64,000 bases of DNA, taken from Gordonia westfalica. GTDB lineage: Bacteria; Actinomycetota; Actinomycetes; Mycobacteriales; Mycobacteriaceae. The stretch is taken from contig NZ_FNLM01000034.1 in the NCBI RefSeq assembly GCF_900105725.1, positions 1,178,001 through 1,242,000 of the forward strand, given 5' to 3'. The notes below the pieces were generated by a model that worked only from the letters and a program-made list of their open reading frames with translations, was not told the DNA's origin and made no database searches. The translations under genes and the position numbers were made by a program. Numbering within the stretch: position 1 is the first letter of the stretch; each line of letters opens with the position of its first letter. Below are positions 52,061 through 61,294 of this stretch, piece after piece.

Positions 52061-54081
52061 ATGTCTGTTGCAGATGACTCCACCGTAACGTCCCTGCCGA
52101 CCGCGACTCCCGCTCAGGGTGCCGGCACCGACGCCGCACGAGTCAGTGTCCCGGGGCCGGCGCCGATCGCCCCGACCAACCCGGCGCACCGGAGCGCCTT
52201 CCCGCCCATCGGCGACTACGCGTTCCTCTCCGACACCGAGACCAACTGCCTCATCGCGCGGAACGGTTCGGTCGAGTGGATGTGCGTGCCACGACCTGAT
52301 TCGCCGAGCGTCTTCGGGGCGGTGCTCGATCGGAGCGCCGGCCACTTCCGCCTCGCGCCGTACGGCGTCAGCGTGCCCGTCGACCGCCGGTACCTGCCGG
52401 GAAGTCTGATGGTCGAGACGACGTGGCAGACCGACACCGGCTGGATCATCGTGCGCGACGCCCTGGTGATGGGTCCGTGGCACGACAACGAGCGACGCTC
52501 CCGTACGCATCGCCGCACCCCCACCGACTGGGATGCCGAACACATCCTGCTCCGCCCCGTGCGCTGTGTCTCGGGTACCGTCGAGCTGCACATGAGCTGC
52601 GAGCCGGCGTTCGATTACCACCGCGGGACCACCAAGTGGGAGTACTCGGGTCCGGCCTACGGCGAGGCGATCGCCACCGCCCGCGACACCGAGGCCGACA
52701 CCCCGACCCTCAAGCTCACCACCGACCTCCGCCTCGGACTCGAGGGCCGGGAGGCACGAGCCCGAACCCGTCTCGTCGAGGGCGACAACCGGTTCGTCGC
52801 GTTGAGCTGGTCTCGATTCCCCGCACCGCAGAACTGGGACGAGGCGGCCCAGAAGATGTGGTCCACGGCCGAATCGTGGCGGCAGTGGATCAACATCGGC
52901 ACCTTCCCCGACCATCCCTGGCGCTCGCATCTGCAACGCTCCGCGCTGACCCTCAAGGGACTCACCTACTCCCCGACCGGCGCACTACTGGCCGCCGCGA
53001 CCACCTCGTTGCCGGAAACGCCTCAGGGCGAACGCAACTGGGACTACCGCTATGCCTGGGTGCGCGACTCGACATTCGCTCTGTGGGGTCTGTACACGCT
53101 GGGCCTCGATCGTGAGGCCGACGACTTCTTCTCCTTCATCGCCGATGTCTCCGGCATCACCGACGGCGAACGCCATCCGCTGCAGGTGATGTACGGCGTC
53201 GGCGGCGAGCGGACGCTCGAGGAGGAGGAACTCACCCACCTCTCCGGCTACGACGGCGCACGGCCCGTCCGTATCGGCAACGGCGCGTACAACCAAGCGC
53301 AGCACGACATCTGGGGCACGATGCTGGACTCGGTGTACCTCAACATCAAGTCCCACGAGGCCGTTCCCGAGACCCTGTGGCCCGTCCTCAAGGCGCAGGT
53401 CGAGGAGGCGATCAAGCACTGGCGCGACCCCGACCGGGGCATCTGGGAGGTCCGCGGCGAACCGCAGCACTTCACCTCGTCGAAGGTGATGTGCTGGGTG
53501 GCGCTGGATCGCGGTTCCCGACTCGCGACGATGCACGGCGAGGAAACCCACGCGCGGGAATGGGCGGCGATCGCCGACGAGATCAAGGCCGACATCCTGG
53601 AACACGGCGTCAACGAGCGCGGGGTCTTCACCCAGCGCTACGGCGACGACGCCCTCGACGCCTCACTGCTCCTCGTGCCGCTGCTGCGGTTCCTCCCGCC
53701 CGACGACCACCGCGTCCGCGCAACGGTTCTCGCGATCGCCGACGAGCTCACCGACAACGGTCTCGTCCTGCGCTACAAGGTCGAGGAGACCGACGACGGC
53801 CTCACCGGCGAGGAGGGCACCTTCACGATCTGTTCGTTCTGGCTGGTGTCGGCGCTGGTCGAGATCGGTGAGCTGGAGCGCGCCAAGGCGTTGTGCGAGC
53901 GGCTGCTCAATTACTCGAGCCCGCTCAAGCTGTACGCGGAGGAGATCGACGCGAAGACCGGTCAGCACCTCGGAACTTCCCGCAGGCCTTCACCCATCTG
54001 GCGCTGATCAACGCCGTCATGCACGTGATCCGCGCCGAGGAGGCCGAGCACCTGCACACGTTCCAGCCGGCCAACCACTGA
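52061..54081 (+). pseudogene. Glycoside hydrolase family 15 protein (trehalase/glucoamylase-like), 3' frameshift
   Basis: The protein matches the Rv2402-type GH15 family: N-terminal beta-sandwich (FPPIGDYAFLSDTETNCLIA, RNGSVEWMCVPRPDSPSVFG) and the (alpha/alpha)6 barrel with the catalytic-Glu segments (WDYRYAWVRDSTF; YKVEETDDGLTGEEGTFTIC). After TGQHLG the frame is lost at 53971-53974 (CGGAAC where CGGCAAC is expected). The normal ending NFPQAFTHLALINAVMHVI runs on in another frame to 54081. One missing base would explain it, as mutation or sequencing error. Without it the frame stops at 54007, losing the last 25 residues. The start is uncertain (52049 or 52061). Confidence 0.8.
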
Positions 54082-54094
54082 CGCCTGCCGGCAA

Positions 54095-54187
54095 CTGAAA
54101 TCCGCCCCTGCAGAACACCCTTCAGGCCGAGGCCGACGACCTATATCGGCCCCGCTGTGGAGGGCCGTCTCCAGGGGCGGTTTTCAG
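54095..54187. repeat. Dispersed palindromic repeat B, copy 2
   Basis: CTGAAATCCGCCCCTG (54095-54110) and CAGGGGCGGTTTTCAG (54172-54187) are inverted arms matching 15 of 16. The right arm also occurs at 18394-18409. It lies between the converging GH15 and cysA genes. Confidence 0.65.
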
Positions 54188-54226
54188 TGGCGGTCGTCAG
54201 CCGGAGTGCTTGTACCGGGCCGGTTG

Positions 54227-55219
54227 TCAGCCCTCGGTCAGCGCCGCGACCTTGGTGGCGCGCGCGTACACGGTCTCGCCCGCCTGAAGGTTGAGCGCGT
54301 TCTGGTCACCGCGGGTGATCTGGGCCGCGAACTCGTCGCCCGTCGTCGCGGCGACGAGCTCCACCCGGGTCTCGAAGCCGAGGTTCACCACGCGCAGCAC
54401 GGTCGCCTTGATCACGCCGGTGTCGAGCGACGCGTCGACGGGCGACGCCATCTCCGGGGTGCGTCCGATCCGGATGTCGTGGGGGCGGACGAGTTCGCCG
54501 TTCAGGCGGACCGTGGAGCCGAGGAACGACGCGACGAACTCGTTGGCCGGACGGTCGTAGAGATCGTCAGGCGTGCCGACCTGCTCGATCCGTCCCTTGT
54601 TGAGGACCGCGATCCGGTCGCTCACGTCGAGTGCCTCCTGCTGGTCGTGGGTGACCAGCACGGTGGTGACGTGCACCTCCTCGTGCAGGCGACGCAGCCA
54701 GCGGCGCAGGTCATCTCGCACCTTGGCGTCGAGCGCGCCGAACGGTTCGTCGAGGAGCAGCACCTTCGGGTCGACGGCGAGGGCACGGGCCAGCGCCATA
54801 CGCTGCCGCTGACCGCCCGACAGCTGCGCCGGGAACCGCTTCTGGAAGACGGTCAGCCCGACGACCTCGAGGAGCTGGTCGACCTTGGCGTCGACCTCCT
54901 TCTTGGGCCGCTTGCGGATCTTGAGGCCGAAGGCGATGTTCTCGCGCACGGTGAGATGTTTGAACGCGGCGTAGTGCTGGAACACGAACCCGATGTCGCG
55001 CTTCTGCGGCGACTTCTGCGACACGTCGTTGTCGTTGATCCGGACGATGCCGGAGTCCAGTGTGTCCAGACCGGCGATCGCGCGCAGCAGCGTCGACTTG
55101 CCGGAACCCGACGGACCCAGCAGCGAGGTCAGCTGCCCGTCGGGGATGTCGATGGAGACATTGTCGAGGGCGGCGAAGTCGCCGTAGCGCTTGTTCGCGC
55201 CGATCACCTGGATGGACAT
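54227..55219 (-). CDS. cysA: Sulfate/thiosulfate ABC transporter ATP-binding protein
   Basis: A 330-residue ABC ATPase. Walker [11 protein letters not shown]-loop VFQHYAAF, signature [16 protein letters not shown], Walker [13 protein letters not shown], switch His in [10 protein letters not shown]. The C-terminal TOBE-like domain spans about 240-330. Last gene of subI-cysT-cysW-cysA, one base from cysW. It powers sulfate import. Confidence 0.95.
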   Translation of the reverse strand: MSIQVIGANKRYGDFAALDNVSIDIPDGQLTSLLGPSGSGKSTLLRAIAGLDTLDSGIVRINDNDVSQKSPQKRDIGFVFQHYAAFKHLTVRENIAFGLKIRKRPKKEVDAKVDQLLEVVGLTVFQKRFPAQLSGGQRQRMALARALAVDPKVLLLDEPFGALDAKVRDDLRRWLRRLHEEVHVTTVLVTHDQQEALDVSDRIAVLNKGRIEQVGTPDDLYDRPANEFVASFLGSTVRLNGELVRPHDIRIGRTPEMASPVDASLDTGVIKATVLRVVNLGFETRVELVAATTGDEFAAQITRGDQNALNLQAGETVYARATKVAALTEG

Positions 55220-55220
55220 G

Positions 55221-56159
55221 TCAGACGCCTTCCTTGTTCTGGGCGTACTCGTGGATTACCTGCTTGGCGTCGACGGACTCGGGCCCGTGCGGCGGGGTGA
55301 GTTCGACCTCGGTGTTCTCGACACTGCCCGAGGTGGATTCGCTGGCGTCGACGAGACGGGACTTGGCGCGCCGCTCGATGAGGGACATCAGCACGAGCAC
55401 CAGGATCGCGACGAACATCAGCAGGGTCGCTGCCGCGTAGGCGCCGAACTCGTTGTAGTCGTCGGTGTAGCGAGAGTGGACCAGCAGCGTCAGGGTTTGG
55501 GAGACACCGGGATAGTTCGACGAGACCATCACCACCGCACCGTATTCACCGAGCGCTCGGGCGACGGTCAGGACGATTCCGTAGGTCAGGCCCCACCGGA
55601 TCGCCGGCAGGGTGACCCGCCAGAAGACCTGCCACGAGTTCGCGCCCAGCGTCGCGGCCGCTTCCTCTTGTTCGGTACCGATCTCACGCAACACCGGTTC
55701 GACCTCGCGTGCGACGAACGGCAGGGTGACGAACAGCGTGGCCAGCACCAGGCCCGGGAAGCCGAAGATGACCCGGAATCCGAGGCTCTCGACTCCGCCG
55801 AACCAGCCCCCGTATCCCCACAACAGGATCAGCGCGACGCCGGCGACCACCGGTGACACCGCGAACGGCAGGTCGACGACCGATTGCAGCAGGCCCTTGC
55901 CGGGGAACCGGCCGCGGGCCAGGGCCAGCGCCGTGATCACGCCGAAGATCACGTTGAGCGGCACCACGATCGCGACGATCAGCAGGCTGAGCTGCAGCGC
56001 CGAGATGGCCGCCGGGGTGGTGATCCACTCCCAGAACTGGACGATGCCGTGTTCGAAGGAGCGGTAGAAGATCGTGCCGACCGGGACGACCAGCAGGATC
56101 AACAGGTAGACGAGCGCGACGGTGCGCAACCCGTACTTGGTCAGCGGTGCAACCTTCAT
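55221..56159 (-). CDS. cysW: Sulfate ABC transporter permease CysW
   Basis: A 312-residue permease with six TM helices. The cytoplasmic EAA loop reads [20 protein letters not shown], and [15 protein letters not shown] follows as in CysW. A charged C-terminal tail of about 45 residues extends beyond the family core. ATG 56159 overlaps the cysT stop by ATGA. Confidence 0.94.
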   Translation of the reverse strand: MKVAPLTKYGLRTVALVYLLILLVVPVGTIFYRSFEHGIVQFWEWITTPAAISALQLSLLIVAIVVPLNVIFGVITALALARGRFPGKGLLQSVVDLPFAVSPVVAGVALILLWGYGGWFGGVESLGFRVIFGFPGLVLATLFVTLPFVAREVEPVLREIGTEQEEAAATLGANSWQVFWRVTLPAIRWGLTYGIVLTVARALGEYGAVVMVSSNYPGVSQTLTLLVHSRYTDDYNEFGAYAAATLLMFVAILVLVLMSLIERRAKSRLVDASESTSGSVENTEVELTPPHGPESVDAKQVIHEYAQNKEGV

Positions 56160-57040
56160 CGGTCTGCGTCCTCCCGCTTGGACTGCCAGCGGCCCGCGAC
56201 GCGCAGGACGAGCAGGGTGACGAAGGCGATCAGCAGCAGCACCACCGAGATCGCCGCGGCGTCGACCGGCGCGTCGATCTCGATCTGCTGCTGGATGTAC
56301 TGCGATGCGACCTGGGTGTCGCCGGGGATGTTGCCGCCGATGAGCACCACCGAGCCGAATTCGCCGATGGCGCGGGTGAACGCAAGACCGGCGCCGGTCA
56401 GGATCGCCGGGAGCAGGGCCGGCAGGACGATCTTGCGGAAGATCGTGGCGTTGTTGGCGCCGAGTACCGCCGCGGCCTCCTCGACGTCGACGTCGAGTTC
56501 GATCAGGACCGGCTGCACCTGACGCACCACAAACGGCAGGGTGACGAAGGTCAGCGCGATCACCAGGGCGGGCTTGGTGGCGTTGAGCTGGATGTCGATG
56601 GGACTGTTCGGCCCGTACAGCGACAGCAGCACGAGGCTGGCGACGATCGTCGGCAGCGCGAACGGCAGGTCGATGATCGCGTTGACGAACGCCTTGCCGC
56701 GGAACTCATCACGGACCAGCACCCACGCGATCAGCGTGCCGAACACGACGTTGATCAGAGCCGCGACCACGGACACGAGGACCGTGATCCAGATGGTGTC
56801 CACCGCCGCGGGCGCCGAGATCGCATCCCAGAAGCCGCTCCAGCCGTCCTCGAAGGACTGCACCGTGATCGCGGCCAGCGGCAGCAGGACGATGACGCTG
56901 AGCCAGAGCCAGGCTACACCGATGGTCATCGGGCTCACGCCGGCGAAGGTCCGCGAGCGTCCGAGGAATCCGCCCGGCGGCCGGGAGTCGGGAACCGGCG
57001 AACCGGTTGCCGCCGACGCCGTCGAGTCAACCGAGGTCAC
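56156..57040 (-). CDS. cysT: Sulfate ABC transporter permease CysT
   Basis: A 294-residue permease with six TM helices after a 30-residue polar N-terminus. EAA loop AAAVLGANNATIFRKIVLPA; TRAIGEFGSVVLIGGNIPGD is the CysT/CysU signature. GTG 57040 overlaps the subI stop (GTGA). Confidence 0.94.
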   Translation of the reverse strand: MTSVDSTASAATGSPVPDSRPPGGFLGRSRTFAGVSPMTIGVAWLWLSVIVLLPLAAITVQSFEDGWSGFWDAISAPAAVDTIWITVLVSVVAALINVVFGTLIAWVLVRDEFRGKAFVNAIIDLPFALPTIVASLVLLSLYGPNSPIDIQLNATKPALVIALTFVTLPFVVRQVQPVLIELDVDVEEAAAVLGANNATIFRKIVLPALLPAILTGAGLAFTRAIGEFGSVVLIGGNIPGDTQVASQYIQQQIEIDAPVDAAAISVVLLLIAFVTLLVLRVAGRWQSKREDADR

Positions 57041-58167
57041 TGCTTACCCCCTGAGTCGTAGATCTTCGTGATGGCGCCCTTCTTGCCGAAGAGCGCTTCG
57101 TCCACGGCCTTCCAGCCCTTCAGATCCTTGCCGTCGTTCTCCTCGGCGGTGCCCTCGCCGAGCACCTTGCCGAGCTCGGAGATCGTCCACAGCTTGGCGA
57201 TGTCTCCGGGGAAGAGTTCCCGGGTCGCCTCGATGACGGCGGGATCGACCGGCCGGAATCCTTGTTCCGCCCAGATCAGTTGCGCCTCGGGCGTGAAGAG
57301 GAAGTCCACGAAGGATTTCGCGCCGGCGAGGTCGTCGGAGGTGTTCACGACGGCCACCGGGTTCTCGATCTTGAACGTCTGCGGCGGGATCACATACTCG
57401 ACCTGGCCGTTCTCCCCCGCCGTGGCGTTGGCCTTGTCGAGCATGATCGCCTCGTTCTCGTAGCTGATCAAGACGTCGCCCTGCCCCTGCTCGAACGCCG
57501 TGGTGGCCTCGCGGCCCGACTTCGGGACGACCTTGATGTGGTCACGCACCAGTTCGGCCACGTAGTCGAGGCCGGCCTGCGAGTTGCGTCCGCCGTCGCT
57601 CATCGCAGCGTAGGGAGCCAGCAGATTCCATTTCGCCGAGCCGGAGCTGCCCGGGTTCGGGGTCACCACCTGGACGCCGGGCTTCAGCAGATCATCCCAG
57701 TCGCGGATGTTCTTCGGGTTGCCCTTGCGCACCACCAGCGCGACGACCGAGCCGAACGGGGTGCTGTTGTTGGGCGCCTGTTCCTTCCAGTCCTCGTCGA
57801 CCAGGCCGGCCTTCACCAGACGGGTGATGTCGGGTTCGACGGAGAAGTTCACCACGTCGGCCGGAACACGCCGGGCCACCTTGCGGGACTGGTCGCCCGA
57901 GGCGCCGTACGACGCCGAGAAGCCGATGTCGTGGCCTTCTGGGGTGTCGCGGAACGCCGGGATGATCTCGTCGAAACCGATCTTGGGAACGGCATAGGCA
58001 ACCAGATCGAGGTGCCGACTACCGCTGGAGATGTCCACTCCGCCGGGTTCGTCGGTCGATCCGCCACCACAACCTGCGACGAACACCATCACCAGCGCCA
58101 GAACGCTCACCAGCAGCCGGGTGCTCGCCCGGCGGATCGTGGGCCGCGTGACTGCGCCAGCGCTCAC
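57037..58167 (-). CDS. subI: Sulfate-binding lipoprotein (SubI type)
   Basis: A 376-residue periplasmic-type binding protein. Signal peptide with lipobox VAGC near residue 35, then LVAYAVPKIGFDEIIPAF, SYGASGDQSRKV (sulfate-binding Ser/Gly loop), VRKGNPKNIRDWDDL and VISYENEAI-like DVLISYENEAIMLDK. GTG 58167 has GGAGGAAGA directly upstream and is preferred over the frame's first start at 58185. First gene of the sulfate transporter operon; a long palindrome lies 88 bp upstream. Confidence 0.94.
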   Translation of the reverse strand: MSAGAVTRPTIRRASTRLLVSVLALVMVFVAGCGGGSTDEPGGVDISSGSRHLDLVAYAVPKIGFDEIIPAFRDTPEGHDIGFSASYGASGDQSRKVARRVPADVVNFSVEPDITRLVKAGLVDEDWKEQAPNNSTPFGSVVALVVRKGNPKNIRDWDDLLKPGVQVVTPNPGSSGSAKWNLLAPYAAMSDGGRNSQAGLDYVAELVRDHIKVVPKSGREATTAFEQGQGDVLISYENEAIMLDKANATAGENGQVEYVIPPQTFKIENPVAVVNTSDDLAGAKSFVDFLFTPEAQLIWAEQGFRPVDPAVIEATRELFPGDIAKLWTISELGKVLGEGTAEENDGKDLKGWKAVDEALFGKKGAITKIYDSGGKQ

Positions 58168-58254
58168 TCTTCCTCCAAGACTCACCGGGACCGGTCGAGA
58201 CTGGGCTGTGACCGGCGGGACCGGACTACGCTAACAACCCGCGGGGCCATCTTC

Positions 58255-58283
58255 GGAGTTCCAATCAGCGAGATTAGAACTCC
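58255..58283. promoter_or_regulatory. 29-bp near-palindrome upstream of subI
   Basis: GGAGTTC-x-AATC, five central bases, GATT-x-GAACTCC: matched arms except at one flanking position and the centre. At 88 bp upstream of subI and 41 bp from the CDF stop it is a candidate operator for sulfur-dependent control of the transporter operon. It does not match the palindrome upstream of sirA. Confidence 0.5.
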
Positions 58284-58323
58284 GCGCAGGCCAAACCGCC
58301 GATCGACGGAAACATCGTCGGCA

Positions 58324-59229
58324 TCACTCGAGTCGCCAGTCCTCGTAGGCGCGCGGATCGTTGACCGGTTCGAGGTGCGTGGTGATGTTCAGATCCGGCA
58401 CCGCATCGTGTAGTTCGTCTTCGACGACCTCGGTGAGGTCGTGCGCACGCTGCACCGACCAGTCTCCCGGGACGAGCATGTGCAGCTGCAGGAAGCGCTC
58501 GTGCCCGGCCTCGCGGGTGCGGATGTCATGGAAGACGATGCCGTCCGCGCGATGCCGATCGAGCACCGCGTCGATGGCGGTGCGCTGCTCGCCGGGCAGC
58601 GCGGAGTCCATCAGGCCGGCGCCCGACCGCCACACGAGCTGACCGCCGACGACCATGATGTTGACGGCGACCGCGATCGCGATCAGCGGGTCGAGAGGGA
58701 GCCAACCGGTCCAGGCGACCAGGAACACACCGACGACGACTCCGGCCGTGGTCCACACGTCGGTCATCAGGTGCTTGCCGTCGGCCTCGAGGGTCAGCGA
58801 CCGGTGCTTCCGGCCGGCGCGGATGAGGATCATGGCCACCGCCGCGTTCAGGACCGTTGCCCCCACGGATATGCCGAGGCCGAGGCCGACCTCCTCGAGC
58901 TCGCGCGGGTTGATGAGCCGGTCCACCGCGGTCGCGACGATGATGACCGCCGCGACGACGATGAGCACACCCTCGAAGACCGCCGAGAAGTACTCGGCTT
59001 TGGTGTGCCCGAAGTTGTGTCGGTGATCCGCCGGCTTCGCCGCGACCCTCAGGGCGACGAACGCACCAACTGCGGCGATGACGTTGACGATCGACTCGAG
59101 TGCGTCGGACAGCAACCCCACCGACCCGGTGACCCACCAGGCGAGCAGTTTGAGCCCGAAGACCGCAACGGCGGTCACGATGCTGAGCATCGCGAACCGC
59201 GACAGGTTGCGACGTTGGTTGTTCGTCAT
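58324..59229 (-). CDS. Cation diffusion facilitator (CDF) family transporter
   Basis: A 301-residue metal/proton antiporter. Six TM helices within residues 12-200; metal-site residues in LLSDALESIVNV, the DHRHNFGHTKAEYFSAVFEG loop, and LEADGKHLMTDVWTTAGVV. The C-terminal cytoplasmic domain (about 210-301) has the ferredoxin-like fold with His residues (DIRTREAGHERFLQLHMLV). Metal probably zinc, iron or manganese. Monocistronic. Confidence 0.92.
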   Translation of the reverse strand: MTNNQRRNLSRFAMLSIVTAVAVFGLKLLAWWVTGSVGLLSDALESIVNVIAAVGAFVALRVAAKPADHRHNFGHTKAEYFSAVFEGVLIVVAAVIIVATAVDRLINPRELEEVGLGLGISVGATVLNAAVAMILIRAGRKHRSLTLEADGKHLMTDVWTTAGVVVGVFLVAWTGWLPLDPLIAIAVAVNIMVVGGQLVWRSGAGLMDSALPGEQRTAIDAVLDRHRADGIVFHDIRTREAGHERFLQLHMLVPGDWSVQRAHDLTEVVEDELHDAVPDLNITTHLEPVNDPRAYEDWRLE

Positions 59230-59242
59230 GGCCGGACCCTAC

Positions 59243-61294
59243 TCAGGCCGCCAGCCCCCGACGGCGCAGCAACGGCTCTATCCGCGGCTTACGGCCGATC
59301 AGCGCCTCATGCGACACCAGCGGGTCGACACTGTCACCGCGCGACAGCGTCGCCTCGGCGAACCGTCGTCCGTTGTCCCGCTCCAGACCGCCCGAGGCGA
59401 GGAACCACTGTTCGGTCTCGGCGTCGAGGACCTCCGACCAGATGTAGCTGTAGTAGCCGGCCGAGTAACCGCCGCCGAAGATGTGGTTGAAGTACGCGCT
59501 GCGGTAGCGGGGCGGGATCAGGTCGGTCTGCAGCCCGGCCTCGCTGAGTGCCTTCGCCTCGAAGGCCTCGACGTCGGTGACCGCCGCGGCCTCCTCCACC
59601 GTCAGCCGGTGCCAGGCGAGGTCCAGCGACGAGGCCGCGAGATACTCGATGGTCCCGTGTGCGGTCTCGGCTCCTGCGGATTCCCGTGCGGCGGCGGCCA
59701 GCTCGGCCGGGATGGGTTCGCCGGTCGCGTGGTGCAGCGCATAATTGGCGAGCACCTCCGGGTGCAGCGCCCACATCTCGTTGACCTGCGAGGGGAATTC
59801 GACGAAGTCACGGGGCACCGACGTCCCCGACTGCGACGGGTACTCCACCGACGACAGCAGACCGTGCAGCGCGTGCCCGAACTCGTGGAACAGCGTCGTG
59901 AGCTGATCGATGCTCAGCAGACAGGGCTGTCCCTCATCGGGTTTCGTCAGGTTCAGCACGTTCACGATGATCGGCTGGGTCTGCAACACCGACGACTGGT
60001 CGACGATGTTGTTCATCCAGGCACCGCCGCGCTTCGACGGCCGGGCGTAGAAGTCACCGAGGAACAGGCCGATGCCGGTGCCGGTGTCATCCCGCACCTC
60101 CCAGACACGTACGTCGGGGTGATAGACGGGCAGGCCGGTCCGCTCGACGAACTGCAGGCCGTACAACTTGTTCGCGGCGTGGAAGACGCCGCGCGTCAGG
60201 ACGGTGTCGAGCTCGCAGTAGTCGGCGAAACCGTCGAGCGGCACCGACGCCTTGGCCTGCTTCTCGCGTTCGAGCCAGAAGGTCAGGTCGGCGGGACCGA
60301 TCTCGGCGTCGCCGGCGAACTCGGTGAGGCGGGTCAGTTCCCGGCCGCCGGCACGCATCGCGGACTCGTTGAGTTCGCGCAGCAGGTCGTCGACCGCGGA
60401 CGGGTCGGGTGCGGTCTGCTCGGCGATCACGAACTCGGCGTGGTCGCGGTACCCGAGGAGTTCCGCGCGACGGGCACGCAGGCGCACGATCTCGAGAACG
60501 AGATCGCGGGTGTCGTGGTCGTTGCCGCGCGAGCAGCGGTTCACCGAGGCGTCGAAGACCCGTTGACGCACAGCGGGGTTCGTCAGCTCGGTGAGCACGG
60601 ACTGACTGGTCGGCAGTTCCAGGGTGAGCAGGTGTCCGCTGTCGTGTCCGGCGTCGGCCGCCGCGCGTCGAGCGGCCGCGATCTGGCCGGACGACAGACC
60701 GTCGAGGTCGGCCGCGTCGTCGACGAGCACCGCCGACGAGTTGGTGTCGTCGAGGATCTTCTGCGAGAACGTGGTCGTGAGATACGCCAGCCGAGAGGCG
60801 ATCTGGCGCATCTCCTCTTGCTCCGCGTCGGGCAGGCCGGCGCCGGCGCGCACCGACTCGCGATACCGCTTGTCGAGGAGTCGACGCTGCGGCTCGGTCA
60901 GGTCGAGTTCGTCGGCGCGCGAGGCGAGCTCCGAGATCCGGCCGAACAGAACCGGATTCATCGCGATGGTGTTGCCGTGATCGGTGAGCAGTGTCGAGAG
61001 TTCTTGGGAGATCTCGTTGCGCTTGGGGTTGGTGTCGGGGCCTACGAGGTTGAAGAAGATCCCCGACGCGCGGGCCAGATCACGGCCCGACAATTCCAGC
61101 GCCTCGACGGTGTTGGCGAACGTCGGCTCCGCGGGGTCGGCCGCGATGGCCTCGACCTCGGCGAGGTGCGACGCCATCGCCGCGGTGAACGCGGGCAGGA
61201 AGTCGTCGTCGGAGATCGACGCGAAATCCGGTAGCTCGTAGGGCAGATCGCTCTGTGCCAGTACCGGATTGGTTGCGCTGTCCTGCCCCGTCAT
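59243..61294 (-). CDS. M3 family metallopeptidase (peptidyl-dipeptidase Dcp-like)
   Basis: A 683-residue zinc peptidase. The HExxH motif is LTTLFHEFGHALHGLLS with the third ligand Glu in the following DFVEFPSQVNEMW. The YYSYIWSEVLDAETEQWF segment and C-terminus ...HEALIGRKPRIEPLLRRRG are typical of Dcp/oligopeptidase A enzymes, which trim cytoplasmic peptides. ATG 61294 directly abuts the lepA stop codon. Confidence 0.94.
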   Translation of the reverse strand: MTGQDSATNPVLAQSDLPYELPDFASISDDDFLPAFTAAMASHLAEVEAIAADPAEPTFANTVEALELSGRDLARASGIFFNLVGPDTNPKRNEISQELSTLLTDHGNTIAMNPVLFGRISELASRADELDLTEPQRRLLDKRYRESVRAGAGLPDAEQEEMRQIASRLAYLTTTFSQKILDDTNSSAVLVDDAADLDGLSSGQIAAARRAAADAGHDSGHLLTLELPTSQSVLTELTNPAVRQRVFDASVNRCSRGNDHDTRDLVLEIVRLRARRAELLGYRDHAEFVIAEQTAPDPSAVDDLLRELNESAMRAGGRELTRLTEFAGDAEIGPADLTFWLEREKQAKASVPLDGFADYCELDTVLTRGVFHAANKLYGLQFVERTGLPVYHPDVRVWEVRDDTGTGIGLFLGDFYARPSKRGGAWMNNIVDQSSVLQTQPIIVNVLNLTKPDEGQPCLLSIDQLTTLFHEFGHALHGLLSSVEYPSQSGTSVPRDFVEFPSQVNEMWALHPEVLANYALHHATGEPIPAELAAAARESAGAETAHGTIEYLAASSLDLAWHRLTVEEAAAVTDVEAFEAKALSEAGLQTDLIPPRYRSAYFNHIFGGGYSAGYYSYIWSEVLDAETEQWFLASGGLERDNGRRFAEATLSRGDSVDPLVSHEALIGRKPRIEPLLRRRGLAA

